A stretch of DNA of 62,083 nt. Source: Saprospiraceae bacterium. Its GTDB lineage: Bacteria; Bacteroidota; Bacteroidia; Chitinophagales; Saprospiraceae. The notes below the pieces were generated by a model that saw only the letters and a program-made list of their open reading frames with translations, was not told the origin of the DNA and did not search any database. The position numbers and the translations under genes are program-made. The DNA lies in the NCBI GenBank assembly GCA_020629315.1, contig JAHDDO010000019.1:1-62083 (forward strand). Direction: 5' to 3'. Of this stretch, positions 8,447 through 16,867 are shown piece after piece (the first letter of the stretch is position 1; each line of letters starts with the position of its first letter).

Positions 8447-8532
8447 ACGGTCAAAATTTATAATTACTTTCTTTTGACGTAGAATCTTCCCTTAGGTCAT
8501 ATCTATAATATGTTAAGTTTTCGAATCCGAGA

Positions 8533-9243
8533 CTACTGCTTCACAAATCGGATTGCTTGACCATTAATTGTAATGAAATAGATGCCAGATTGTAGGCTAG
8601 ATACATCGCAAGAATTTCCATCTAGTTTTCCCGACTGTACCACTCGTCCTTCTGCAGTAGAAATATAGAATTTCTCATTTCTAGTTTTACGGTCCAATGT
8701 TACTCTTTCTTGCACTGGATTTGGTGTTATTTGAATGGATTTACTTTGGGACAAATCATTATTTGAGGCTGTATCGTTATTAGCATTAAATGTCGCTGTT
8801 TGTTGCATAAAGCTACCTGTTCCATTTGGCCGTCTGGCGAAGCCTTTATTTATTTCCTGCTCTCCAAACTCCAATGTCTCAAAAGGAATTGTATCTGTTC
8901 TGGATAGGCTTAGTGACTCTCCCATCTTAGCCAATTTAAAACTACAATGTAAACCATCCTGGCCGCCATCTTCGTCAGCCCAAATAATTAGATAGCCTTT
9001 TCCTTCAATAATGGTTCCAGCAGGAAATTCCCATTTCCCATGATTCTCTGGATTATCTGACATAAAATAACCTGAGAGGTCTACATCGTTATCATTATTG
9101 TTATACAATTCAATCCAATCATCAAACTCACCATCTTGATCAGATGCAGTGCTGACATTTGAAGCTACAATTTCATTGATCACAATTTGACCCGATACGG
9201 TAAACGTAAAACAGGCAAGACAAATAACTACTATAGATTTCAT
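8533..9243 (-). CDS. secreted lamin-tail-domain protein with T9SS type A sorting signal
   Basis: This is a 236-residue protein from the ATG at 9243, chosen because it starts the signal peptide MKSIVVICLACFTFTVSGQ; an upstream in-frame ATG adds a non-signal extension. After cleavage comes a lamin-tail domain (about 20-125) with IVINEIVASN, DWIELYN and GYLIIWADE. The last 70 residues form a type IX secretion C-terminal domain (ITPNPVQ, then GIYFITINGQ, ending RFVKQ). It should be exported across the outer membrane by the T9SS and attached or released at the surface. The ligand is unknown. Confidence 0.8.
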   Translation of the reverse strand: MKSIVVICLACFTFTVSGQIVINEIVASNVSTASDQDGEFDDWIELYNNNDNDVDLSGYFMSDNPENHGKWEFPAGTIIEGKGYLIIWADEDGGQDGLHCSFKLAKMGESLSLSRTDTIPFETLEFGEQEINKGFARRPNGTGSFMQQTATFNANNDTASNNDLSQSKSIQITPNPVQERVTLDRKTRNEKFYISTAEGRVVQSGKLDGNSCDVSSLQSGIYFITINGQAIRFVKQ

Positions 9244-9473
9244 AATTGTGGGTGTTTTCCGAATTGCTAAAATATAGGAATTCATGGAATACAAGCTCAA
9301 TTTTAGACGAAAGCACTAATTTCCTGCATCATAAAACCTTCTTCACGACATCCCTGTTTGTTAATAAAATCTGAAGTAATTCAATTGGAGTCTTAAAAAA
9401 GCCATAAAATAAGGTATATAGACCCAACCTTTTCGTGAAATGCCGTGACATATTATCAGATAAAGGACAGAAT

Positions 9474-10064
9474 ATGTTACTTAGCCATAAATTAGAAAGA
9501 ATTCATCCATTGGGCGTGTTAAGTGCACATAGCAATAGTCTTTCCAACCAGTCATTGGTTGAGCTCTTAAAAAAAGGAGACGCCGCTTCTCAGCGGGCCT
9601 TTTACAAAGAGTATTTTGGTAAAATGTTAGGTATAGCATTGAGATATACTTCTAACAAAGACGATGCGTACGATATTATCAATACCGCCTTTTACAAAGT
9701 TTTCAAATCTATATGTAATTACAAAAATCAAGGAAGTTTTGATGGCTGGGTAGCGGTGATTGTTAAACGAACAGCATTAGATCATTGCCGAAAAGCGAAG
9801 TTTCAATATACAGACATTGATGAAACGCCTCAAGTAGGTGCTAAGGTCACAAATGACGCTCTAGGTCAATTTGCTGTAGAAGATATTTATGCCTGCATTC
9901 AGAAGTTGCCTGATGCGAGTAGAACAGTATTCAATATGTTTGCCATAGAAGGATACAGACATGATGAAATCGCGCACGAACTTGGCATATCTACAGGGAC
10001 ATCTAAATGGCATGTAGCTAATGCCAGAAAAATCTTACAAAAATTATTAATCCAGTTGAAATGA
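9474..10064 (+). CDS. ECF-type RNA polymerase sigma factor
   Basis: This is a 196-residue sigma-70-family factor from the ATG at 9474, which has AAAGGA about ten bases upstream. An in-frame GTG at 9435 would add 13 residues. Region 2 lies at about 40-105 (QRAFYKEYFGKMLGIALRY, then NTAFYKVFKSI and DGWVAVIVKRTALDHCR). Region 4 is at about 140-195 (DIYACIQKLPDASRTVFNM, GYRHDEIAHELGIS, then TSKWHVANARKIL). It overlaps the next gene by 4 bases (ATGA), so the downstream membrane protein is made with it, in the position an anti-sigma factor would occupy. Confidence 0.85.
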   Translation: MLLSHKLERIHPLGVLSAHSNSLSNQSLVELLKKGDAASQRAFYKEYFGKMLGIALRYTSNKDDAYDIINTAFYKVFKSICNYKNQGSFDGWVAVIVKRTALDHCRKAKFQYTDIDETPQVGAKVTNDALGQFAVEDIYACIQKLPDASRTVFNMFAIEGYRHDEIAHELGISTGTSKWHVANARKILQKLLIQLK

Positions 10065-11542
10065 ATCGTCCAGATAACAAAACGCCTTTTGATAAGGACT
10101 TACAATCGATATTATCGCAGCACGAATTCGATTTCGACCCTGCGGCTCACGACCAGTTTATTGAAAAGTATGGTAACGAAGCGATTCGGCCGGAAAATAC
10201 TTTTTTAAGAAACTTCAGAAATTATTTACCATTGATGATCCTACTTTTCATGGTAATCCTTGGCCTTAGTCTTTGGGTAAAACAGGCATTAAATGCTGCG
10301 TATGACCATCCTAGCCAATCAAAGGAAACAATAGAAAAGCTACATTTTGCAGATACTCAAAAGTCAGATAATACAAATGAGCCAATTATAATCGATACGA
10401 AAACCTTACAGAGTAGTTCTGAAGTACAGCCTGAATATGCCAAAAATAATAGTCCGCAAGAAAAGACAGTTGCTGGATTTAAAACGACATTGGACAACAC
10501 AAAAGCTAATAGTCAAATTAAAAATGCAATTATTCAAGAAGAACAGGCTCCTTCAATACCAACAATAGCTAATTATGTCCCTGTGTCAAACTCTACTACA
10601 GGAACATCTATATTGGAGCAAGAAGAAAGCAGGTCAATGGCTATAGAGGCCAATATCGAAAGAACCGTTAGTGCTGCAAAAGCCATTCACCGATTACCAA
10701 GAAAACGCAGTGCGAATAAGCCATTGCAAGTCAGTGCTATTCCTACTCTTGCTTTCGCATCACTGAATGTTACTGAAGAAAACAACTTTCCTACCCTCTC
10801 ATCGGACAAGTATTTTGTGTATGACAAAACGGATATGCGTTCAAAATGGAATTTTGGCATTACGGGTTCATATGGATGGAACGAAACCAACCTAGCATTC
10901 AATGGGGCTGATGAAATTCAAAATACAGCAAAGCTGGCCGAGGCTAGTTTTGTATCCAATGAAGGCACTGATTTTGGCAATCAATGGCAGTTAGGCTTAC
11001 GTGCTTTTTATTCTTTAACCGAGAATATCTCCTTACGCTCAGGCCTTTCATTTTTGCGTCAAAATTATTCGAATACGCGTCGAGTTTTACCGACATCAGA
11101 AATGGCAGAAATTAACGAACCATTATTTACCCAATCTGAAAGCTACTTGCAAACTAGCACTCTCAGTCAAAATAAGTTAATGCTGCCTATTGGTATACAG
11201 CGAACTTTGTATTCTAATAATAAGAATTTTGCATTATACGCTGGGGCAATGCTTCAATACACGTTACAGCTAAACTTGATGGCTCAGAGTGCTGATGCGT
11301 TTCCAGATCCTCAAGGAGCGAATGCTGATGGTACCGAAGCTTCATACCAAACTACGTTGCCAGAGAAATCCGGTTTTCAATATGGGGCTTTTGCGGGTAT
11401 TGCTTTGGGTAATTTGAAAGGTACTCATCTATTGCTGGAACCTCAACTAATCTACAATAAATTGGATTATATTTCGCCTGCTGATAATAGCACTATCAGC
11501 TCTATCTTGGAACCAGCTCTATCAGTTCATCTGAGATTTTAG
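10061..11542 (+). CDS. membrane-anchored protein with C-terminal beta-barrel-like region, coupled to ECF sigma factor
   Basis: This is a 493-residue protein. Residues 1-50 are polar and acidic (FDFDPAAHDQFIEKYG), followed by one membrane segment (about 54-74, PLMILLFMVILGLSLWV). A long low-complexity polar linker spans about 80-250. The C-terminal 240 residues have strands typical of outer-membrane barrels (WNFGITGSYGWNETN, WQLGLRAFYSL, ISLRSGLSFLRQ, ending LSVHLRF). Topologically it would join the inner membrane to a barrel-like domain. Coupling to the sigma gene suggests a role in sensing or sigma control, which is inference; no anti-sigma zinc motif is present. Confidence 0.55.
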   Translation: MNRPDNKTPFDKDLQSILSQHEFDFDPAAHDQFIEKYGNEAIRPENTFLRNFRNYLPLMILLFMVILGLSLWVKQALNAAYDHPSQSKETIEKLHFADTQKSDNTNEPIIIDTKTLQSSSEVQPEYAKNNSPQEKTVAGFKTTLDNTKANSQIKNAIIQEEQAPSIPTIANYVPVSNSTTGTSILEQEESRSMAIEANIERTVSAAKAIHRLPRKRSANKPLQVSAIPTLAFASLNVTEENNFPTLSSDKYFVYDKTDMRSKWNFGITGSYGWNETNLAFNGADEIQNTAKLAEASFVSNEGTDFGNQWQLGLRAFYSLTENISLRSGLSFLRQNYSNTRRVLPTSEMAEINEPLFTQSESYLQTSTLSQNKLMLPIGIQRTLYSNNKNFALYAGAMLQYTLQLNLMAQSADAFPDPQGANADGTEASYQTTLPEKSGFQYGAFAGIALGNLKGTHLLLEPQLIYNKLDYISPADNSTISSILEPALSVHLRF

Positions 11543-13120
11543 AATAGGTATATCCTCATCAGATTTTAGAATTAAAATCTCATTACGCATCAGTGATTTT
11601 AGATAGATATGCCTAGGTACGTACTTGGGGTTTTCCTTTTTATAATTCCGCATCAAGTGGAGTAATATTAGATCCCATAGTTTTTCAAAAGGAACAATCT
11701 CTACTAGGTCTGAACTTTGATCTATTGCTAGCGGTATTAAGCTTAATTTCACTCTATATTTTTCTGTATGCCTTGCCACGGCTTCTGGATGAAATTGTTG
11801 CTTGGAAATGCTAAGAAGCATCCGTAAAAAACAATTATTTCTAAAGGTCTTATTCTTTCGTAAATACCTACCTATATAGCTATTTAATGCTTCTTCCTGA
11901 TCTATGAGACGATCATAATTATTCCGAATATAATTACCTAACCATTTGCATACTAAGAGGCTGATGTTAAATCCTTTTTTGTCCTGACTTAACTCGGTTA
12001 CTTTATTCAAAAACTTACTAATATTAAACGAAGATTGAAATTTACTTTCCAAACCGGCTAAGTGAATACATAGATGATGATACGCTTCGAACATTTCCCA
12101 TCTGTTTTTCATTAGCTTAGTTTGACGACTCAATTTACCTTCCTTTGCTTCTGATAGTATTAGACGTGTCTGAGTATAAGATCCTTCCCTGAGGTGTATA
12201 AGTAGTAAATATTGCATGGAAGTATACCATTGTGAACCATACTTTTCCGTACCTGCTTTTACCTCCAGCAACAATTCTTTGGCATGGGCTAGGTCTCCAT
12301 CAGCCATGGCTGCATAAGCCTGATAGTTTAAAAATAACCTAGCTCCAAAAGGATCAGCTAGATGCTTATTTTCCATTAGGTTTTGTCTGGCTTTCTTACA
12401 AATGTGAATAGTGCTTTGGTAATCCTTCTGACTCAATTTGTAAAAGACACCTATGGAGTATCCAAATCGCAAATAATTAGTAGATGGTGGATCAGAAAAT
12501 TGCTCTGAAACCTCTGCATAATATTTTTCAGCGGTCGCTTTAAATTCATTACCCAGATCCTTTGATACTGAAAATTGATTGGTAAGTTCAGCGTGGTACC
12601 ACTCACATTTTATTTCTAATTCTACTTTTCTATTTAGTTCATGAACTTCTGCATAATAGATTTTCGCTAATTTTTGATCCTTTGTATGACTTGCATAGTG
12701 TCTAAATAAAAACCTGGCCAAGATGGTAGCAATATCTAATATCTTGTACTTCTTGGCCAATCTAAATGTTTGGAGTGCTAAATGGGCTGCTGCGGGTCTG
12801 TATTGTTTGGCAATTAAATATTTGAAACAAATAAAATTTAGATGAATCTTATAATAGGCTAACTGTGAGGCTCTCTGTTTATTAGGGTTCGGGGTATATT
12901 GCAGCATATGCCTTTTTAGCTTCTCGATAATCCGATACTTTGCTGCATTTTCTTCTACGCTTAAGGGTGATTTTTTATGAACCAAGGTATCATCGCTAAC
13001 TAGCAAAAACGAGCCCATAAGTTCCTTTTCAATTTCTGGAAGGTTCCTCAAAAAAGCTTCGTTTTTATCATTATCCAGAAATTTTTGTGAAAAGTGAATT
13101 AAATCCCCAACGTAATTCAT
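11522..13120 (-). CDS. large helical (TPR-like) cytosolic protein of unknown function
   Basis: This is a 532-residue protein with no signal peptide or membrane segment. It is almost entirely predicted helix and rich in Tyr, Leu, Lys and His, with helix pairs resembling tetratricopeptide repeats (for example AAAHLALQTFRLAKKYK and DGDLAHAKELLLEVK). No catalytic motif was recognised. Its 3' end overlaps the convergent gene by 21 bases. The upstream spacer holds a perfect inverted repeat and a divergent 25-codon ORF. TPR-like proteins of this size often bind peptides or other proteins, so a regulator acting with the divergent small product is conceivable but unproven. Confidence 0.5.
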   Translation of the reverse strand: MNYVGDLIHFSQKFLDNDKNEAFLRNLPEIEKELMGSFLLVSDDTLVHKKSPLSVEENAAKYRIIEKLKRHMLQYTPNPNKQRASQLAYYKIHLNFICFKYLIAKQYRPAAAHLALQTFRLAKKYKILDIATILARFLFRHYASHTKDQKLAKIYYAEVHELNRKVELEIKCEWYHAELTNQFSVSKDLGNEFKATAEKYYAEVSEQFSDPPSTNYLRFGYSIGVFYKLSQKDYQSTIHICKKARQNLMENKHLADPFGARLFLNYQAYAAMADGDLAHAKELLLEVKAGTEKYGSQWYTSMQYLLLIHLREGSYTQTRLILSEAKEGKLSRQTKLMKNRWEMFEAYHHLCIHLAGLESKFQSSFNISKFLNKVTELSQDKKGFNISLLVCKWLGNYIRNNYDRLIDQEEALNSYIGRYLRKNKTFRNNCFLRMLLSISKQQFHPEAVARHTEKYRVKLSLIPLAIDQSSDLVEIVPFEKLWDLILLHLMRNYKKENPKYVPRHIYLKSLMRNEILILKSDEDIPILKSQMN

Positions 13121-13265
13121 TAGTAAAAAAAATATTTAATCATCAAAAAAGTGTTTCTTATCACCTAATTGTATGTTTTTCAACATTTTACAATTCAATT
13201 TAGCTAATTTATTGCATAAATGCATGAATATTTTTTGCAACTTTTTGATATTAATTCATCGCATT

Positions 13266-13279
13266 TGACACCCTAATTT
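13266..13279 (+). repeat. left arm of a perfect 14-bp inverted repeat
   Basis: TGACACCCTAATTT here is the exact reverse complement of AAATTAGGGTGTCA at 13443-13456. Together they bound a 191-bp segment containing the 25-codon ORF and a palindrome. The arm also contains most of TAATTTTG (13274-13281), a match to the minus-7 box TAnnTTTG. No target-site duplication is visible outside. Confidence 0.7.
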
Positions 13280-13281
13280 TG
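13274..13281 (+). promoter_or_regulatory. candidate minus-7 box (TAATTTTG) before the small ORF
   Basis: TAATTTTG fits TAnnTTTG and lies 12 bases before the ATG at 13294. No TTTG was found at the usual minus-33 spacing (the nearest suitable one is about 26 bases upstream), so evidence is weak. Confidence 0.3.
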
Positions 13282-13293
13282 AATTATGAAAAA

Positions 13294-13371
13294 ATGTTAA
13301 CAATGTCAGACTGGTTAGAAGAAATACTAATAGCAATGGGTATAATAGAAGATGAAACTGAAGGGATTTAG
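13294..13371 (+). CDS. possible 25-residue small protein in an inverted-repeat-bounded segment
   Basis: The ORF runs from the ATG at 13294 (a second in-frame ATG is at 13303) to TAG at 13369-13371. The product is short, amphipathic and acidic: hydrophobic LLIIAMGII-type residues are spaced as in a helix (DWLEEILIAMGII) and the tail is EDETEG. It is divergent from the 532-residue helical protein. Coding is supported only by the open frame and the amphipathic pattern, so it may be chance. A peptide partner or leader peptide are the options I would consider. Confidence 0.3.
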   Translation: MLTMSDWLEEILIAMGIIEDETEGI

Positions 13372-13393
13372 TCTTTTTGTCCTTTCATTTTTA

Positions 13394-13410
13394 GTTGAAT
13401 ACTATTCAAC
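13394..13410. promoter_or_regulatory. 17-bp palindrome, operator-like
   Basis: GTTGAATA and TATTCAAC are perfect complementary arms separated by a single C. The site lies within the inverted-repeat-bounded segment, after the small ORF. It has the size and symmetry of a binding site for a dimeric regulator. No regulator was identified. Confidence 0.4.
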
Positions 13411-13442
13411 GACTAGCACCTTTGGGGGCAATTTCCTACAGC

Positions 13443-13456
13443 AAATTAGGGTGTCA
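13443..13456 (-). repeat. right arm of the perfect 14-bp inverted repeat
   Basis: AAATTAGGGTGTCA is the exact complement of the arm at 13266-13279. Just beyond it, AACCAC/GTGGTT (13469-13474 with 13478-13483) forms a further small hairpin with a 3-base loop, next to the stop codon of pxpC. Confidence 0.7.
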
Positions 13457-13490
13457 CCACTCTAAAGGAACCACAAGGTGGTTAGCCTAC

Positions 13491-14312
13491 CTACAAAGGG
13501 TTTTTGAATGCTCGGTGGGCAAAGCTAAATGCTTTGCCTACCGGGGTTTTTATAAAAGCTAACAAGCTTATTGTATCCAAGTACCCAATTCTTGGATAGC
13601 CTCCAGTAACGCCACAATCGGGACCCAACACAATTATGTTTCCCGATGGTGTCAGCTGCACAATTCCAGGAAAGCAGGGCACCGATTCAAAAGAATTATT
13701 TTGCACGTGTATCAGCTTGGCTCCTTCCACGATGAAACCTTGCCGATTATAATTTGACGTCTTGGAAAATGATTGATTCCAAAACGCCTTTTCATTTTCT
13801 AAAATATAAGCATCTGGTCCTGAATTCAATATAATTGATTCAGGTATGATATCCTTCTGCCCCTGAGTTCTTGTTTTTTTGATATTCGGATCTTTAAAAA
13901 TCAAATCTCCTCTTTTCAATGGAATGGTCTCTCCCTTTCTTTTTACCAGGCCACCTTCAAAACCGAGATAGGCTATTTCATAAGAATCAATTCGTTTACC
14001 TTCCAAGATATCTCCTTTCTTCAAGGACAACACTTTATCTTGAGTCGTCAAGCCATTAAGGTACCAGGTAGCTGATGCTCCTCCAAAAGCTATCATTATT
14101 TCATCCAAAATTTCAATATGGATACCCGATTTAAAACATTCAATAACTCCAGTGTTATAAGAATTTTGTAACAATTTATGCAATGAACGTAATTCATCCG
14201 AAAGCATAACACCCCCAAACCCTTGCCCATAAAAAGCCGCATTATTAATCTCCAGTGATTGAATACTAGAATAGGTACCTGGATGTATTACTCTTGCAAT
14301 AGCCTTCATCAA
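13491..14312 (-). CDS. pxpC: 5-oxoprolinase subunit C (biotin-dependent carboxyltransferase/KipA family)
   Basis: This is a 273-residue AHS2/KipA-family protein. It begins with a typical N-terminal strand (VIHPGTYSSIQ), and the characteristic GFGGVMLSDELRSLH segment follows. Conserved parts include EIAYLGFEGGLV and PSGNIIVLGPDCGVTGGYPRIGYL near the C-terminus. PxpA, B and C together hydrolyse 5-oxoproline to glutamate using ATP. The start ATG overlaps the pxpB stop by 4 bases. The usual length is about 300 residues, so this copy is slightly short at the end. The hairpin-like DNA at 13513-13545 lies within the last codons and appears coincidental. Confidence 0.88.
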   Translation of the reverse strand: MMKAIARVIHPGTYSSIQSLEINNAAFYGQGFGGVMLSDELRSLHKLLQNSYNTGVIECFKSGIHIEILDEIMIAFGGASATWYLNGLTTQDKVLSLKKGDILEGKRIDSYEIAYLGFEGGLVKRKGETIPLKRGDLIFKDPNIKKTRTQGQKDIIPESIILNSGPDAYILENEKAFWNQSFSKTSNYNRQGFIVEGAKLIHVQNNSFESVPCFPGIVQLTPSGNIIVLGPDCGVTGGYPRIGYLDTISLLAFIKTPVGKAFSFAHRAFKNPL

Positions 14313-14950
14313 TCAATGAATTTTAAAATTATCCTATCGCCTACTGAAAATGAGAATTTTCGCATCATCCTTACAAATTCTAATGAGGCTCTACCCAAGG
14401 TATACCAGCCGCCTGGAGAAGACTGTGGGTATACACCTGCATAGGGGCCACCTATGGCAAATGACCCCGCTTCCACCCTTTTTTTGGGGATATCTTTACG
14501 AGGTACATGCAGGTGTTCTGGTAAACCTTCCAAATAAAAAAAACCAGCTTGAAAGCCAAACATAGATATAGTAAAATTTGATGTTTCGAGCTCCCTGACT
14601 ATTTCATCTTTTCTTAGATGCAGCCTTCTTTGAAGAAAGGTCCAATCTTCATCAAAATCGATTGTTACGGGTAGAATGTATTGGCTTGGATTCGTATTAG
14701 TTAATTGAAACGATAGTATAGATTCAATGACCGTATTGCTGTTTTTTATACTCGTAAATATCCACAATTCTGATTTTGAAGCAATCACATTATCTAAGCC
14801 GCTCAGTGATTGGCTTTGTATGTATTGTCCTAAGAGTGGCAATAGTTTACTATTTGCATACTCCTTGTGTCGAATAACAATGGCTTTATCAGCAAATTGT
14901 AAAACATCTAACACATGGGAATTAAGCGATATGGATGTTATTTTCTTCAA
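14309..14950 (-). CDS. pxpB: 5-oxoprolinase subunit B (KipI/AHS1 family)
   Basis: This is a 213-residue AHS1/KipI-family protein. The diagnostic C-terminal region is present: FQAGFFYLEGLPEHLHVPRK, a Pro-Lys-Lys-Arg segment, AGSFAIGGPYAGVYPQSSPGG and WYTLGR. In Bacillus the orthologue inhibits the sporulation kinase KinA, but in most bacteria it is a subunit of the ATP-dependent 5-oxoprolinase. Its 5' end overlaps pxpA by 29 bases and its 3' end overlaps pxpC by 4, so the three are translationally coupled in the order A, B, C. Confidence 0.9.
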   Translation of the reverse strand: MKKITSISLNSHVLDVLQFADKAIVIRHKEYANSKLLPLLGQYIQSQSLSGLDNVIASKSELWIFTSIKNSNTVIESILSFQLTNTNPSQYILPVTIDFDEDWTFLQRRLHLRKDEIVRELETSNFTISMFGFQAGFFYLEGLPEHLHVPRKDIPKKRVEAGSFAIGGPYAGVYPQSSPGGWYTLGRASLEFVRMMRKFSFSVGDRIILKFID

Positions 14951-15668
14951 GGATTTTCCGAACTCGTTTTATGGATTGCACAACTTGTTTTGTGTCACTA
15001 TGAAAGCAAAGGGTACGTCCTTTTATTTTTCCTGATTCTACATTTGGCATATTCCCATTACTCAACCAATATTCGACTTGGTTTACTACTTGATCTGGAT
15101 TTTCTAGTACTGCGCCAGGTCTTCCTCTTTTTACTAATGCGCCCTTCGCTTCATATTTTCGATCACCAAATATTTCTTCCCAAACCCCCATTTTTCTTTC
15201 TTTCGCTTTCTTAGAAAAGGGGCTCCCCGACATACAATATATCAAAGTAAACTCAAACTCTGAAATGGCATCTAGCACCTTATCTGCCAAATCTAAATTA
15301 ATAGACAAATAGTGATATAAAGCCCCGTGGGCTTTTACATGATGAGCGTTCACTTGGCTATGGTTAGCACAAATTCGAAACAGTTCAAGCTGTTTTTTAA
15401 TGGCATCGACTAATTGCTGAGAAGAGGAATAATGCACTTTCCTTCCAAAATGTTTTCGGTCTGGGAAGGAGATATGTGCTCCGCAATTTACACCATTGGC
15501 GATGGCTAAAGAAAGGCATGCAAGTATGGAGTTTTGATCACCAAAATGACCCCCACAAGCAATAGAGCAACTGCTGATCAATGGCATGATCCTATCATCT
15601 AGATAGTCCGGTGATGATGAATGACATTCACCCATATCTACATTTATATCAAGTGAAAAGCTATTCAA
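14922..15668 (-). CDS. pxpA: 5-oxoprolinase subunit A (LamB/YcsF family)
   Basis: This is a 248-residue LamB/YcsF-family protein. It has the N-terminal DINVDMGE metal/active-site motif, SSCSIACGGHFGD, and a later VKAHGALYHY motif, all hallmarks of PxpA. It is the catalytic partner of PxpBC in cleaving 5-oxoproline (pyroglutamate), which arises spontaneously from glutamine and from N-terminal Gln peptides. The start overlaps the stop of the Nramp-like gene by 4 bases (ATGA). Confidence 0.92.
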   Translation of the reverse strand: MNSFSLDINVDMGECHSSSPDYLDDRIMPLISSCSIACGGHFGDQNSILACLSLAIANGVNCGAHISFPDRKHFGRKVHYSSSQQLVDAIKKQLELFRICANHSQVNAHHVKAHGALYHYLSINLDLADKVLDAISEFEFTLIYCMSGSPFSKKAKERKMGVWEEIFGDRKYEAKGALVKRGRPGAVLENPDQVVNQVEYWLSNGNMPNVESGKIKGRTLCFHSDTKQVVQSIKRVRKILEENNIHIA

Positions 15669-16867
15669 AAGAAAATGCTATACATTGTTTTAAAGCTCAG
15701 ACCTATGCAAAAAAGTAACACCAAACCGCCTATTAAATTTCGTATGAAGCCATTGTGTAAGGATCCCATAATTCGCTTGTCATTGAGCAAATACAGTAAA
15801 AAGAAAACGATAATTGGCAAAAGAGCTGCATTCGCAATCTGAGCAAATTGTATAACGATGATCGGTTTTATGCCACTTAGGTTAACTAGCAAACCTATAA
15901 ACAAAACACCAAACCAAACAGCTGTAAATTTCCAACTCTTTTCTGTCCAACCAAATAATCCTTGAGCTGCTAAGGAGGCAGCCAAAGGAGCTGTTATGGC
16001 GGAACTTAATCCAGCGGCAAATAAGCCAAAAGACATAACCCAGCTTGCTGATCTGCCTAAAATAGGTTCTACTTGGTAACGTAATGCAGCCGCAGAATCT
16101 ACTTCAATTCCTAGTGGTTCTAAGATATGGGCTGCACTCATCAAAATGGACATTGAAATAAACCCACCTAATAGAATAGACAAATTATTCTCTTTTCGCA
16201 TTCTTGATAAGTCTTCTGTATCCTTCCATTTTTTGGACACGGTAGATGCATGCAAGAACAAATTGTATGGAACTACCGTCGTACCTATTAAAGCCGCAAT
16301 CATCCAAAAACGATCTATCTCAAACACGTTTCTCGGCCAAAACTGATGCACTACTTTTCCCCATTCTATTGGTAAACTTATCAATGTGATTATAAAGGCA
16401 AAGCTCATTACAATGACCAAGGAGATCAATACTTTCTCAATCCAGTAATAATTAGCTTTCCACAACAATGCTACGGCACAAGTAAACATCGCAACAGCCA
16501 GTATTTTATGATCAACTCCTGTAAAGGACAAGCCTAAAATGGCTCCCCCTAAGTTACCCGACTCATACGCTGCATTTCCAATAACAATCGCTGCAAAACT
16601 CAAAATTAACAAGCCCAGTTTTGCTATTCCTGGAGGCAATTGCGATTCAATAGCTTCACCCAACCCTTTTTGCGTAACTAAGCCCAGTCGAGATGCCATC
16701 TCTTGTAGAAATAAGGTGATCAAAATTGAAAGAACAAGAGCCCATACTAATTCGTAAGAGAAGCTAGCTCCTGCTTTTGAGCACATTGTGATAGTACCCG
16801 GCCCTATAAATGCCGCGGCGATAAGAGTACTAGGCCCAAACCAAATGGTATTTTTTTTATTCGCCAT
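15665..16867 (-). CDS. Nramp-family-like transporter with altered metal site, in 5-oxoproline operon
   Basis: This is a 400-residue integral membrane protein with about 11 helices and the Nramp fold. The start at 16867 (MANKK) is preferred over 16885 because it overlaps the preceding gene by only 11 bases. Two signature metal-binding motifs are changed: TM1 reads GPGT instead of DPGN, and TM6 reads VPYNLFLHAS instead of MPHNLYLHS. A relative (YcsG) sits beside pxpA in Bacillus. Loss of the Asp and Met ligands together with this operon context suggests the substrate is not Mn/Fe, possibly 5-oxoproline or another organic acid (inference). Confidence 0.8.
   Translation of the reverse strand: MANKKNTIWFGPSTLIAAAFIGPGTITMCSKAGASFSYELVWALVLSILITLFLQEMASRLGLVTQKGLGEAIESQLPPGIAKLGLLILSFAAIVIGNAAYESGNLGGAILGLSFTGVDHKILAVAMFTCAVALLWKANYYWIEKVLISLVIVMSFAFIITLISLPIEWGKVVHQFWPRNVFEIDRFWMIAALIGTTVVPYNLFLHASTVSKKWKDTEDLSRMRKENNLSILLGGFISMSILMSAAHILEPLGIEVDSAAALRYQVEPILGRSASWVMSFGLFAAGLSSAITAPLAASLAAQGLFGWTEKSWKFTAVWFGVLFIGLLVNLSGIKPIIVIQFAQIANAALLPIIVFFLLYLLNDKRIMGSLHNGFIRNLIGGLVLLFCIGLSFKTMYSIFF

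Noticed and set aside
13513..13545. Hairpin with near-perfect arms around GCAAAGC/GCTTTGC, resembling a terminator
   Set aside because: It falls in the last codons of pxpC and is explained by the coding of KAFSFAHRA; the T run lies on the wrong side for pxpC.
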